Shown piece by piece: positions 57,801 through 64,000 of a stretch of DNA of 64,000 nt (the first letter of the stretch is position 1; the number at the start of each line of letters is the position of its first letter). The stretch comes from Pseudomonadales bacterium (GTDB taxonomy: Bacteria > Pseudomonadota > Gammaproteobacteria > Pseudomonadales > UBA7239), in the NCBI GenBank assembly GCA_028280345.1, contig JANQLY010000005.1:303427-367426 (forward strand), given 5' to 3'. The notes under the pieces are model-generated. The model did not search any database, was not told the DNA's origin, and worked only from the letters and a program-made list of their open reading frames with translations. Both the position numbers and the translations under genes were made by a program.

Positions 57801-59562
57801 AACCTACAGCTACGACAATCTTAACCGCCTGACCGGTGTGAGTTATCCGGGTTCCACCAGCCACAGCTACGGTTACCTCGATGGCACCGATAAAATGCTC
57901 GACCTTGAACAGCAAACTGATCGCTACGGGGATGAAATCGACTATACCTATGACGGCCAGCGTAATCTTACTGATACCGAAATCTACGACGGCACGATTG
58001 CCGGCGGCACAAAAATTCAGGCGATTAGCTATGGCTACTATGCCAATGGCAAGTTAAAAACCATTACCCACGGTGACAGCTCGGTAGCGAATGACAAACG
58101 CAGTGTCACCACATTTGAACGTGATGGGCAGTCCCGTGTTACTCAGGTGCGTCTCGGTACTGTGGCCAACGCTGACCCCGGCACTCACGAAACCGATTAC
58201 ACCTATGAAAGCACCATTAGCCGTTTGAAAAAAATTACCCATCCGGACGGTGGTGAAACGGAATATAGTTACGACCGTGCGGATCGCTTAAGCAAAGTCA
58301 TTGATGCCAATAATCTGGAAACTCACTATCACTACAATGCGAAAGGCGAACTGGAGCGCGAAGACAGCTACGATCGTGGCACACTCGTCTATGCCTACGA
58401 CCTCGCCGGTAACCTCACTGAAAAGAAAGCCTACAACTGCGAAAGCGGCACAGGTTTCCATAGTGCATTAAGCAGCTGCACACTGATCCAGACCGATGTG
58501 TACACCTACGATGCATTAAATCGCCTCGCCACAATCGACTATGACAACGACAGTACGATTGATCTTACCTACTGCTACGACAGTTACGATAGTGGCATCG
58601 ACCCGTTGGTATGTGACAGTGGCAGCTATGATCACGGCAAGGTGGAAGGGCGTCTCGCCCGTGTCGCCCACAGCGATGACAGCACCTACGATTACAAATA
58701 CGATAGCTATGGTCGCCTCGAGAAAGAGAGTTTCGACCCGGATGGCAGTGGCACCCTCAGCGCGTTTGATACCAGCTACAGCTACAATAGCGCCGGTGAA
58801 CTTACCGCAATCACCAATGCCAGTGGCTATACAATCGATTACACGCGCAGTGATAGCCAGCTGACTGCGGTGGATCTGAGTATTGGCGGGCAGAGCGCTT
58901 CACTCGTTAACACCATCAGCTACCAGCCATTTGGCGGTATCAAGCAATACACCAATGAGCTCACCACCACTAACGATCTGGTACTAACCCGCGCATGGAA
59001 TATGATGGGCCAGTACACCCAGCTTAATATGGATATCAATAACGACGACGGCTACGATATCGACTACGGCTACGATGGCTTTGGCAATATCAACAGCATC
59101 ACCGATGCATGGGCAGGTACAGAAGCCGATCAGGATTTCACCTATGATGCGATGCATCGCCTGACACAGGCCACGGGTATTTATGGCCAGTATGACTACA
59201 CCTACGATAAAGTGGGCAACCGCAAGACCCGTCAGGTGCAGCGTTTTGAACCCGCGCATCCCACGGTAAAACTGGTCGACTACACCGAAACCTATTACTA
59301 CGACGATGGCACTGGTGGCGGCGCCACCGCGCCGAGCCCTTACGCAAGTAACCGCCTGATGAAACTCGAGCGCCACGATAACCAGCTAACGGCTCCCAAT
59401 ACTTATATGCGGCGGCGCAGCTTTGTCTACGATGATCGCGGCAATACCACCGAAGATAAACGCGAAATACTCAATAGCGATGGTTCTACCGCCTCCACAA
59501 CCACCCTGAGCCCTTCCTACGGTGATAACAACCGTATGGAATCAGTCGACGTGACACCATAA
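54838..59562 (+). CDS. RhsA: secreted RHS/YD-repeat protein with C39-like peptidase domain
   Basis: 1574 aa. A signal peptide (about 1-36) is followed by a helical TPR-like segment (about 80-190) and a C39-like cysteine peptidase domain with Cys224 (YLCGPAALSN), His295 (NVNHYAAI) and Asp311 (IKDPTFG), the three catalytic positions of bacteriocin-processing-type C39 peptidases. From about residue 400 the protein is an RHS region with many YD repeats (for example YDNLNRLTG, YDYDLAGNLTEK-type), rich in Tyr and Asp. It stops at 59560-59562 after SYGDNNRMESVDVTP, before the conserved RHS core, which is supplied by the next gene. ATG 54838 is preferred over GTG 54829. Likely the shell half of a polymorphic toxin. 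Confidence 0.88.
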   Translation: MFNYRLLKNTGLSLFITGLAVTLTGVMPLQTWASASSVSPVQQSATITTMTSEQEQANAVKPTLLFIPGLGEPMVATGPSSPEDMQQVRDLVTAFFALDDVTDTRLIDDYFAQHPESVWQVGLLTNLGGHYYNNGAFSQAIDAWEQAWQLGQSSSGKLEMKQANRAFAELVRMHAKLGHADRLEQLLLVEGRDRDISGSALQFVRGAHEGLAAMRLNPGVAYLCGPAALSNVLYSMDPEHQGLGFLAGLRSGPNGFNLQQVNDIAGEAGMDYRMAKREPGAAIPVPSVVHWNVNHYAAIVDEHEGNYHIKDPTFGRDLWVSEKVLEQEASGYFVVPVEMVGEQGWQVVASAEAESIYGRGLPSNSDDNGTTPCDDTSGGSGADGEPGMPVYRAHSMLVSLNIVDTPVDYTPPYGPKVNNTLVYNQRESNQPGIFPYVNLGSRWTAHWISFILDNPDQYNADVKRITGGGGAEIQDYDTWVLNSSTGEHERFYLAEACNGSKLVRTQNSPPIYERTLADGSIEIFSYDDGAVSPATERRVFLTSRTDPFGHTINFTYETITDTGGSDYIRLKKITDALGQDTTLTYRSDDPDVLPDALQVSVITDPFSRTAQVGYDSNDQVNSITDAAGIVSTFTYSGTSDFIDSMTTPYGTSTFDYGDGQTTKVKGYADGRWLEMTDPEGETERLQFINSGSNHNIPTFPASPLPPVADMYIFDRYRLGHQHGPMNHGRNTLYWDQEAHKEYEAYYDIHQAVDYQTAVVKHWLHNPYNNGSLGTGRYLESIKKPNENRVWFNYPGQSDDQEAGGMADIHKPSKIGRVLDDGTTTQIKEFTYNDKTRITCRVNGEGDTFAYEYFSNDIDLQYVKRRNDGIRGCTAAAVPTGSETQAEAEERAWDTVAEYAYYPETTYSMNHLVETYTDGEGNETDFTYNNEGQVKTVTNALGQETEYNYDNDGYLLNIKDKENLITLITFTYDSAGRIATATNAAGYVETYSYDNLNRLTGVSYPGSTSHSYGYLDGTDKMLDLEQQTDRYGDEIDYTYDGQRNLTDTEIYDGTIAGGTKIQAISYGYYANGKLKTITHGDSSVANDKRSVTTFERDGQSRVTQVRLGTVANADPGTHETDYTYESTISRLKKITHPDGGETEYSYDRADRLSKVIDANNLETHYHYNAKGELEREDSYDRGTLVYAYDLAGNLTEKKAYNCESGTGFHSALSSCTLIQTDVYTYDALNRLATIDYDNDSTIDLTYCYDSYDSGIDPLVCDSGSYDHGKVEGRLARVAHSDDSTYDYKYDSYGRLEKESFDPDGSGTLSAFDTSYSYNSAGELTAITNASGYTIDYTRSDSQLTAVDLSIGGQSASLVNTISYQPFGGIKQYTNELTTTNDLVLTRAWNMMGQYTQLNMDINNDDGYDIDYGYDGFGNINSITDAWAGTEADQDFTYDAMHRLTQATGIYGQYDYTYDKVGNRKTRQVQRFEPAHPTVKLVDYTETYYYDDGTGGGATAPSPYASNRLMKLERHDNQLTAPNTYMRRRSFVYDDRGNTTEDKREILNSDGSTASTTTLSPSYGDNNRMESVDVTP
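59486..59562 (+). repeat. 77-bp 3' end of rhsA, copy 1
   Basis: The last 25 codons plus stop of rhsA. The same 77 bp recurs at 63452-63528 with one mismatch (A/T). The similarity then continues, more diverged, through the signal peptide and InlB-type region of the following lipoprotein genes. Candidate recombination arm. Confidence 0.92.
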
Positions 59563-59576
59563 GGGAGGAGAAGACA

Positions 59577-61112
59577 ATGAATATGAATATGGATACTCCA
59601 AACGTTAACACCCTGAAAGCCTCAACTCTGAGAACGTTTCCGGGTATGTGGCTTTTCCTGGTCATACTGCTTGGTCTGTCCTCGTGTAAATTGGAAATTG
59701 ATGCGAGCGGCTCCGGCTCGGGTAATGTACAAACAGTTAGCGGCACCATTGACTGTGACTACGACGGTAGTAACACGAGTAACGACTGTGCGCAGGAATA
59801 CGTTAATGATATTACCGAGTGTGATAACTATGTATTGGGTGGTGCCGATACCTGGGCGGAATTGCCGGAGTGTACCGAAGTGCTCGGTACCTATAGCGAA
59901 GACTTCCTTGCAACACCGGATGAAAACAGTACCTTCGGTGGTTGGCACCAGAACTGTATTGGTGGGGCCGGTTGTAGCTATTCCGTTAACAGCGTGGATA
60001 ACGACGACACCAATATTGTTGAGGTTGAGGCAAAGTTTGAGCCGGAAGCGACCCCGGAAGATGTCAGCTATACCTACAACCATCTCGGGCAGCGTAAAAG
60101 CAAAACCGTGGGCACATCACCCAACGAAGTCACTACCTACTATATTTACGGCCCGGGTGGTGAATTACTGGTAGAGCAAACCGATGAATCACCTGACCCA
60201 TTAATCAAAACCTATATTTATATGGATGGTGAGCTAACAGCCATCCATGAAAAACAGGGCACAAGTGAGAATCTGCACTATGTGATCAATAATCACCTCG
60301 GCCAGCCGATGTATATGATTTCACAGAACAACGCCTTGCATTTTGAGCGCTATCAGGAGCCATTTGGCAAAACCTATAGTCAGTATCAGGTGAATGCGAT
60401 CAGTGATCACAATACCCGTTTTCCTGGGCAAACCTATGAAGTTGAGACTGGTTACCACCAAAATTGGCATAGGGATTATGATCCTGAAACGGGCAGATAT
60501 TTGCAGAGTGATCCATTGGGGTTATATGATGGGCCGAATACCTATGCGTATGTACAGGGTAATCCGGTTAATTATATTGATCAAACCGGGTTATTCGGAA
60601 CAACTGTTGATGCCTATTGCCGGACCAGACCTGATCAGTGTTACCATCTGGTTGATGATTTGTCGACGTCAAGAACCCAATGCTCGGATGGGAGTAGTTG
60701 GGTAGAACCGTTGGCACCACTTATTGCGGTGGCGGCGATGGCAAGAGGCAGAGGTGGTCGAGGTGTTTCAGGCAGAGGATCGTCCGGTGGAGGTAGGAAT
60801 AGTGATACGACTTCCAACACTCCGTCTAAACCCGATCCTAACCGTACCGCTGATGATCCACTGCCTAGAGATGCAAATGGAGTACCTATTCCAGAATCAA
60901 GGTATCCTCACACTCAGTTGGGAACGAGGCCAGGAAAGAATAGTGGTGGTCCATATAGGCAAGCCAGAGAATTTGATGAAAATGGAAATCCAGTTAGGGA
61001 TATTGATTTTACCGACCATGGGCGAGGGCAGCCTAATCCTCATCAACATAGGTATGTGCCTAACCCAACAGGAGGCACTCTCAGAAGGTCAAAAGACCAT
61101 GAATCACTATAG
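59577..61112 (+). CDS. RhsB1: lipoprotein with InlB-type repeat, RHS core and toxin-like C-terminus
   Basis: 511 aa. Lipoprotein signal with lipobox LSSC (Cys37, Lys at +2, compatible with outer-membrane sorting). Residues about 45-160 are a divergent InlB B-repeat (SGTIDCDYDG...TPDENSTFGGW...GGAGCSYSV...VEAKFEP) interrupted by a Cys-rich insert (ECDNY...WAELPEC). Final RHS repeats (YTYNHLGQRKSKTV) lead to the RHS-associated core RDYDPETGRYLQSDPLGLYDGPNTYAYVQ at about 299-327 and the boundary DQTGL at 335-339. The variable tip has a Gly/Arg linker and a terminal domain with DIDFTDHGRGQPNPHQH (about 475-491), resembling a widespread polymorphic-toxin tip (possibly Ntox24 class). AGGGAGGAG precedes ATG 59577, 14 bp after rhsA. 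Confidence 0.87.
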   Translation: MNMNMDTPNVNTLKASTLRTFPGMWLFLVILLGLSSCKLEIDASGSGSGNVQTVSGTIDCDYDGSNTSNDCAQEYVNDITECDNYVLGGADTWAELPECTEVLGTYSEDFLATPDENSTFGGWHQNCIGGAGCSYSVNSVDNDDTNIVEVEAKFEPEATPEDVSYTYNHLGQRKSKTVGTSPNEVTTYYIYGPGGELLVEQTDESPDPLIKTYIYMDGELTAIHEKQGTSENLHYVINNHLGQPMYMISQNNALHFERYQEPFGKTYSQYQVNAISDHNTRFPGQTYEVETGYHQNWHRDYDPETGRYLQSDPLGLYDGPNTYAYVQGNPVNYIDQTGLFGTTVDAYCRTRPDQCYHLVDDLSTSRTQCSDGSSWVEPLAPLIAVAAMARGRGGRGVSGRGSSGGGRNSDTTSNTPSKPDPNRTADDPLPRDANGVPIPESRYPHTQLGTRPGKNSGGPYRQAREFDENGNPVRDIDFTDHGRGQPNPHQHRYVPNPTGGTLRRSKDHESL

Positions 61113-61135
61113 TTTTATATCTAGGAAGGCCAAAA

Positions 61136-61612
61136 ATGTTTCCTGAATTAATGCTAAAAGTTACTAGTAAGTGTTTGGATAATGACTCGGTTGAATGTAC
61201 AGGTGAGCAGCTATCAATGCTGGTAAATATTATCTCTGTAACATTTGAAGATTTAACCTGGTACGCTTCGGATGTTGATATGATGCCATACATGGATTTT
61301 TGGAAAATGTATCATGACGATGATCTTAAAATAGTAGGAGAAACTAAAAAGCTTGAGGATATGTCGAGAATTGTTCCGCAATTCCTTTCAGGTGTATTCA
61401 TAGCAATACAGAACTCAGATATAGGAGGTCCAAGTATAAAAAATTTCTCAACCGAAGAGGAAATGTTTGTGGATATAGGGAATGCTTCTATTCAAATAAG
61501 AGCATTTGATACAAGTTACTTTGAGGTTTATTTATCTAAAAAAGAAGGTTCAGAAGGTCTTCTGGAAAATCTTTCGTGTGCTGAGCTTGTTGAGAAAAAT
61601 AAACAGTCTTGA
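61136..61612 (+). CDS. Candidate immunity protein for the RhsB1 tip
   Basis: 158-aa acidic soluble protein without recognised domain (MFPELMLKVTSKCLDND, WYASDVDMMPYMDFW). AGGAAGG at 61123-61129 supports ATG 61136. It begins 23 bp after the toxin-tip gene, the usual place for the cognate immunity gene in RHS loci, and is AT-rich compared with the chromosome. Immunity function is inferred from position. Confidence 0.65.
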   Translation: MFPELMLKVTSKCLDNDSVECTGEQLSMLVNIISVTFEDLTWYASDVDMMPYMDFWKMYHDDDLKIVGETKKLEDMSRIVPQFLSGVFIAIQNSDIGGPSIKNFSTEEEMFVDIGNASIQIRAFDTSYFEVYLSKKEGSEGLLENLSCAELVEKNKQS

Positions 61613-61613
61613 T

Positions 61614-61688
61614 TTGGCGGAAAAGTTAAAATCTGTTATCCGAATTGATGCAGTCTCTCGACTGTGGGGAAAATATTGGAAAAGATAA
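61614..61688 (+). pseudogene. Possible remnant of a displaced RHS toxin C-terminus (1)
   Basis: In-frame tail LAEKLKSVIRIDAVSRLWGKYWKR followed by a stop at 61686-61688 starts directly after the upstream immunity gene ends, has no start codon or ribosome-binding site, and its end overlaps the start of the next gene, as toxin ends overlap immunity starts. The stretch is short and another frame is also open for 11 codons, so this is the weakest of the three remnants. Confidence 0.35.
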
Positions 61689-62143
61689 TAGAGCTAGAGT
61701 TGCATTCTCTTCCCGGCTTATTATTAAGTCAGGACTTTGGAAAAGATGTTCGGGAATTAGTTGTTGATGAGCTTGAGTTACCCGAAGAAGTATTTTTAGG
61801 TTTAAGTTATATACCGAGTAAAACTCATGCGGCTAACTTAAAAACAAATATTGAACGAGGAGAAATCCTGGAGATTGACTATTATCGGTTTTGTAAAAGT
61901 AACAACCTTGCCACAGAAATAGGCAACATTATTTCTGCGGCATCTTTCTTGGAATATCAGTATGGGAGAGGAATTGCCTGGTTACATCTTCCCTACAATG
62001 ATTCAGGTGTTAAGTATTTCAGGAAAATTGTTCAGTGGGCTAAAAAGAATAATTATTGTATTCAGGATGGCAATAATACCTGGTGTTTGAATTTTGACGC
62101 TGATATTAATGATTTGGTTGATTTGGTCTACTACGGTAAATAA
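61676..62143 (+). CDS. Orphan immunity-like protein
   Basis: About 155 aa, soluble, AT-rich, no recognised domain; contains SLPGLLLSQDFGKDVRELV, SAASFLEYQYGRGIAWLHLPYND and a C-terminal WCLNFDADINDLVDLVYYG. The start is unclear: TTG 61676 with GTGGGGA upstream, or GTG 61664. It follows a putative toxin-tip remnant and has no full toxin of its own, which fits an orphan immunity gene kept after tip replacement. Confidence 0.55.
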   Translation: MEKIIELELHSLPGLLLSQDFGKDVRELVVDELELPEEVFLGLSYIPSKTHAANLKTNIERGEILEIDYYRFCKSNNLATEIGNIISAASFLEYQYGRGIAWLHLPYNDSGVKYFRKIVQWAKKNNYCIQDGNNTWCLNFDADINDLVDLVYYGK

Positions 62144-62170
62144 TAATCAAGATTTTATTTAGAATGATAA

Positions 62171-62326
62171 ATTGACTATTGGCGATTTAAATTAGGTCAA
62201 CTTAGAGATATTGAAAGAGAACAAAACCGCAGAAGAAGACAAGGAGATAATACAAGTATTGAAAGTACTGAAAAATCCAGACAAAGAGCAGATCATAATC
62301 TGAAACCATGGAATATAGATTATTAA
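62171..62326 (+). pseudogene. Remnant of a displaced RHS toxin C-terminus (2)
   Basis: 51 codons open between stops: begins IDYWRFKLGQLRDIERE, then a basic stretch QNRRRRQGDN, then TEKSRQRADHNLKPWNIDY and a stop at 62324-62326. No start codon or ribosome-binding site; the composition (charged helix, basic patch, defined C-terminus) is that of a protein end rather than random DNA. It directly precedes the TPR gene, as a toxin tip would precede its immunity gene. Confidence 0.6.
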
Positions 62327-62339
62327 AGAGGCCTTAATT

Positions 62340-62747
62340 TTGAGTGATATTAATCAAGTACTTAGAAAAATTCAGCATTCTGGCCCTACAGCGATGTTGT
62401 ATCAGGAACTTGGAAAATTATATGTTGGGAAAAAGTACTTTGATTTAGCCTTGGAAGCATTTAATAGATCATTAGAATTGGATGCAGAAGATCCTTGGAC
62501 TTATTTATATATAGGCAACATATTTTTTTCTAAAAAAGATTTTGATGGTGCAATTACGTGGTTTGAGAAATCACGAGATGGAATGCCTGATGTATCTGTT
62601 CCATATTGGTGCTTGGCTGAATCATATGAAAAGCTTGAAAAATATGATAATGCGGACTTCTTTTTTAGAAAGTCTGTTCAGGTTGAGCCCGATAATGATA
62701 CAGCACGGAAAAAACTTGGAAATTGGCAGCAGAGAAATTTAGTTTGA
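62340..62747 (+). CDS. TPR-repeat protein, orphan immunity candidate
   Basis: 135 aa with three tetratricopeptide repeats (about 17-50, 51-84, 85-118; for example LYQELGKLYVGKKYFDLALEAFNRSLEL). Starts at TTG 62340 with AGAGG at 62326-62330. No signal peptide. TPR proteins are known among polymorphic-toxin immunity proteins; here function is inferred from its place behind a toxin-tip remnant. AT-rich. Confidence 0.65.
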   Translation: MSDINQVLRKIQHSGPTAMLYQELGKLYVGKKYFDLALEAFNRSLELDAEDPWTYLYIGNIFFSKKDFDGAITWFEKSRDGMPDVSVPYWCLAESYEKLEKYDNADFFFRKSVQVEPDNDTARKKLGNWQQRNLV

Positions 62748-62783
62748 ATTAGAGAAAGGACTGATCATTAAAAAGGGGGATAG

Positions 62784-62909
62784 ACGTATTCAAATGGCAA
62801 GGGGCCTAATGGACAAATTCAGTACCATCCAGGGGGAGGACATCATGGTCCAAACCCATATTATAAAGTGAGTAGTCCGGCTAATGGTACGAAACGTGTG
62901 GGTTTGTAA
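62784..62909 (+). pseudogene. Remnant of a displaced RHS toxin C-terminus (3)
   Basis: 41 codons open from just after a stop (62781-62783) to TAA 62907-62909, encoding TYSNGKGPNGQIQYHPGGG then HHGPNPYYKVSSPANGTKRVGL. The YHPGGGHHG...YYKVSS pattern is a typical C-terminal end of RHS/toxin tips. No start or ribosome-binding site. It lies directly before the orphan gene at 62928. Confidence 0.72.
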
Positions 62910-62927
62910 GCAAATAATGAGGAATAT

Positions 62928-63332
62928 ATGTTGAATATCTACAGCCTAAACGAATCAATATGTGGGTACGACTTTCCTAAGGAAGAACCTATTTTTGGCT
63001 TTGTTGTAAATGAAGAAAGAAAGATATGGTTCTGCAAATCAAGAAAAGATAGTTATAAATCAGAATCAGAGTTTATAGCGTCGGGGTTGTTTAATTTCTT
63101 GGAGGATATCAATGCTGATCATGAATACATGAGGGTTAAAGTTTTGTCTATTAAAGATGAAATCTTTAATAACATGGTTGATCAGCCTGACTTTACTGGA
63201 CTTTCGGAAAGCATACCAGAGTTCTTTAGCTATGTAGAGGAAAATAATAGCGTATCTTTAATTAAATTTTCTGAAAATTATCGTGCGATATTTTGTGTAG
63301 ATAACAACTATTGCTATGCCCTGTTTTTTTGA
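62928..63332 (+). CDS. Orphan immunity-like protein
   Basis: 134-aa acidic soluble protein, no recognised domain (IYSLNESICGYDFPKEEPIFGFVV, GLFNFLEDINADHEYMRVKVLSI, ending NYCYALFF). TGAGGAAT precedes ATG 62928. AT content is high. Follows toxin-tip remnant (3) by 18 bp; likely its former immunity partner. Confidence 0.6.
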   Translation: MLNIYSLNESICGYDFPKEEPIFGFVVNEERKIWFCKSRKDSYKSESEFIASGLFNFLEDINADHEYMRVKVLSIKDEIFNNMVDQPDFTGLSESIPEFFSYVEENNSVSLIKFSENYRAIFCVDNNYCYALFF

Positions 63333-63451
63333 ATTATGTACTGCACATTATGGAATTCAGATTTTTTCATAGAAGAATAGAAATTTTAATTAATCAGAGT
63401 CGGTAAAAGTACGATTAGTAGATATAAATAGGACTGCAGACTATAAAAGTA

Positions 63452-63528
63452 CTACCGCCTCCACTACCACCCTGAGCCCTTCCTACGGTGATAACAACCG
63501 TATGGAATCAGTCGACGTGACACCATAA
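63452..63528 (+). repeat. 77-bp 3' end of rhsA, copy 2
   Basis: Same sequence as 59486-59562 with a single mismatch, including the rhsA stop codon, but with no rhsA gene in front of it. It ends 14 bp before the ATG of the second lipoprotein module. The sequence upstream (63333-63451) is unrelated AT-rich DNA in which I see no gene. Confidence 0.92.
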
Positions 63529-63542
63529 GGGGGAGAAGAACG

Positions 63543-64000
63543 ATGAATATCAATAGCACTAAAGCATTAAAAAACTCTACCCTGAGCACTTCCCTGAAAA
63601 CTTTGGCTTGCCTCGTCATATTACTTGGCCTGTCCTCGTGCAAATTGGAAATCGATGCGAGTGGTTCCGGCTCGGGTAATGTACAAACAGTTAGCGGCAC
63701 GATTGACTGTGACTATGATGGCAGCAGCACGAGTAACGACTGTGCACAGGAATACGTTAATGATATTGCCGAGTGTTATAATCACGAATCCACACCGGAT
63801 CCGACAGACTCGGATGAATGGAGCGAACTGCCGGAATGTACCGAAGTGGGCATGGCAGAAGACATCACTGAATGCTCGAACTACGATGCCAATGATCCTG
63901 CAAAAGATGAGTGGCATGAGTTATATCCTGTGTGTATCCCGGCGGTTACCGAAAACTTTGTCGCAACCCCCGATGAAAACAGCACCTTTGGTGGCTGGCA
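63543..64000 (+). CDS. RhsB2: second lipoprotein/InlB-repeat tip module, partial
   Basis: Runs off the window; at least 152 codons. ATG 63543 after GGGGGAGAAG. Lipobox LSSC at Cys33 and the mature start CKLEIDASGSGSGNVQTVSG are the same as in RhsB1; the InlB-type repeat follows (SGTIDCDYDGSSTSNDC ... TPDENSTFGGW). In place of the single Cys-rich insert of RhsB1 there are two related units (ECYNH...DEWSELPEC and ECSNY...DEWHELYPVC). The RHS core and tip would lie beyond 64000. Without a promoter or an rhsA of its own it may be a silent cassette. Confidence 0.85.
   Translation, partial: MNINSTKALKNSTLSTSLKTLACLVILLGLSSCKLEIDASGSGSGNVQTVSGTIDCDYDGSSTSNDCAQEYVNDIAECYNHESTPDPTDSDEWSELPECTEVGMAEDITECSNYDANDPAKDEWHELYPVCIPAVTENFVATPDENSTFGGW

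Noticed and set aside
57151..57915. 254-aa open frame antisense within rhsA
   Set aside because: Antisense to YD repeats, whose biased codons leave long open frames on the opposite strand.
63333..63451. A further toxin-tip remnant between the last orphan gene and the rhsA repeat
   Set aside because: Only very short open frames; none has a convincing toxin-end sequence.
59577..64000. Insertion sequence or integron as the cause of the repeated modules
   Set aside because: No transposase, integrase, terminal inverted repeats or attC-like sites are seen; the duplicated segment is coding RHS/lipoprotein sequence.

Overview
This window is a chromosomal segment of a gammaproteobacterium. The gene order coaD-ggt, rsmD / ftsY-ftsE-ftsX-rpoH, DUF423-thiS-thiG-trmB and priA-argS-SPOR-hslV-hslU is typical of that class. 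The mix of DUF1329, DUF1214-like, sulfotransferase and deazaflavin-reductase-like genes recalls marine Cellvibrionales-type lineages; the class is well supported, the order is an inference. I found no rRNA, tRNA, CRISPR array, insertion sequence or prophage.

Layout. 1-25.4 kb is mainly housekeeping: base-excision repair (mutM), glutathione turnover (ggt), CoA synthesis (coaD), rRNA methylation (rsmD), SRP receptor and divisome ABC system (ftsY, ftsE, ftsX), heat-shock sigma factor (rpoH), thiazole synthesis (thiS, thiG), tRNA modification (trmB), protein quality control (hslVU, htpX), translation and replication restart (argS, priA), gluconeogenesis (pckA), the GTPase typA and dtd. 24.5-35.3 kb is accessory metabolism: hydrolase, SDR, an HpnH-like radical SAM enzyme, a LuxR-type regulator without a LuxI partner, a single-domain voltage-gated channel, two deazaflavin-type oxidoreductases around a MaoC hydratase, xthA, GST, sulfotransferase and a DUF1214-like protein. 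35.3-53.9 kb holds a CpxAR-like two-component system divergent from a Spy/CpxP-like gene, dinB, an orphan ParA, tatD, DUF72, a membrane-anchored sulfatase, a secreted trypsin-like protease overlapping an FHA membrane protein, a pentapeptide protein, clpB and DUF1329.

Heat-shock wiring can be read directly. Sigma-32-type promoters (CTTGAA-N14-CCCCAT class) lie in front of rpoH, clpB and hslV, with a weaker match in front of htpX. rpoH also carries a perfect CIRCE (HrcA operator) just downstream of its sigma-32 promoter. This predicts positive autoregulation of RpoH with an HrcA brake.

54.3-64 kb is the most unusual region: a polymorphic-toxin locus of RHS/YD type. The RHS protein is split into two polypeptides. 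RhsA (54838-59562) has a signal peptide, a C39-like cysteine peptidase domain and YD repeats. RhsB (59577-61112) is a lipoprotein with a divergent InlB-type repeat, the last RHS repeats and core, and a variable C-terminal toxin tip. Behind it lies a series of candidate immunity genes; three of them are preceded by a short, promoterless remnant of a toxin C-terminus. At 63452 the last 77 bp of rhsA recurs with one mismatch, followed by a second lipoprotein/InlB module (rhsB2) that runs off the window. I infer a tip-switching system in which whole lipoprotein-tip modules are exchanged by recombination in the rhsA 3' end, leaving an archive of old immunity genes.
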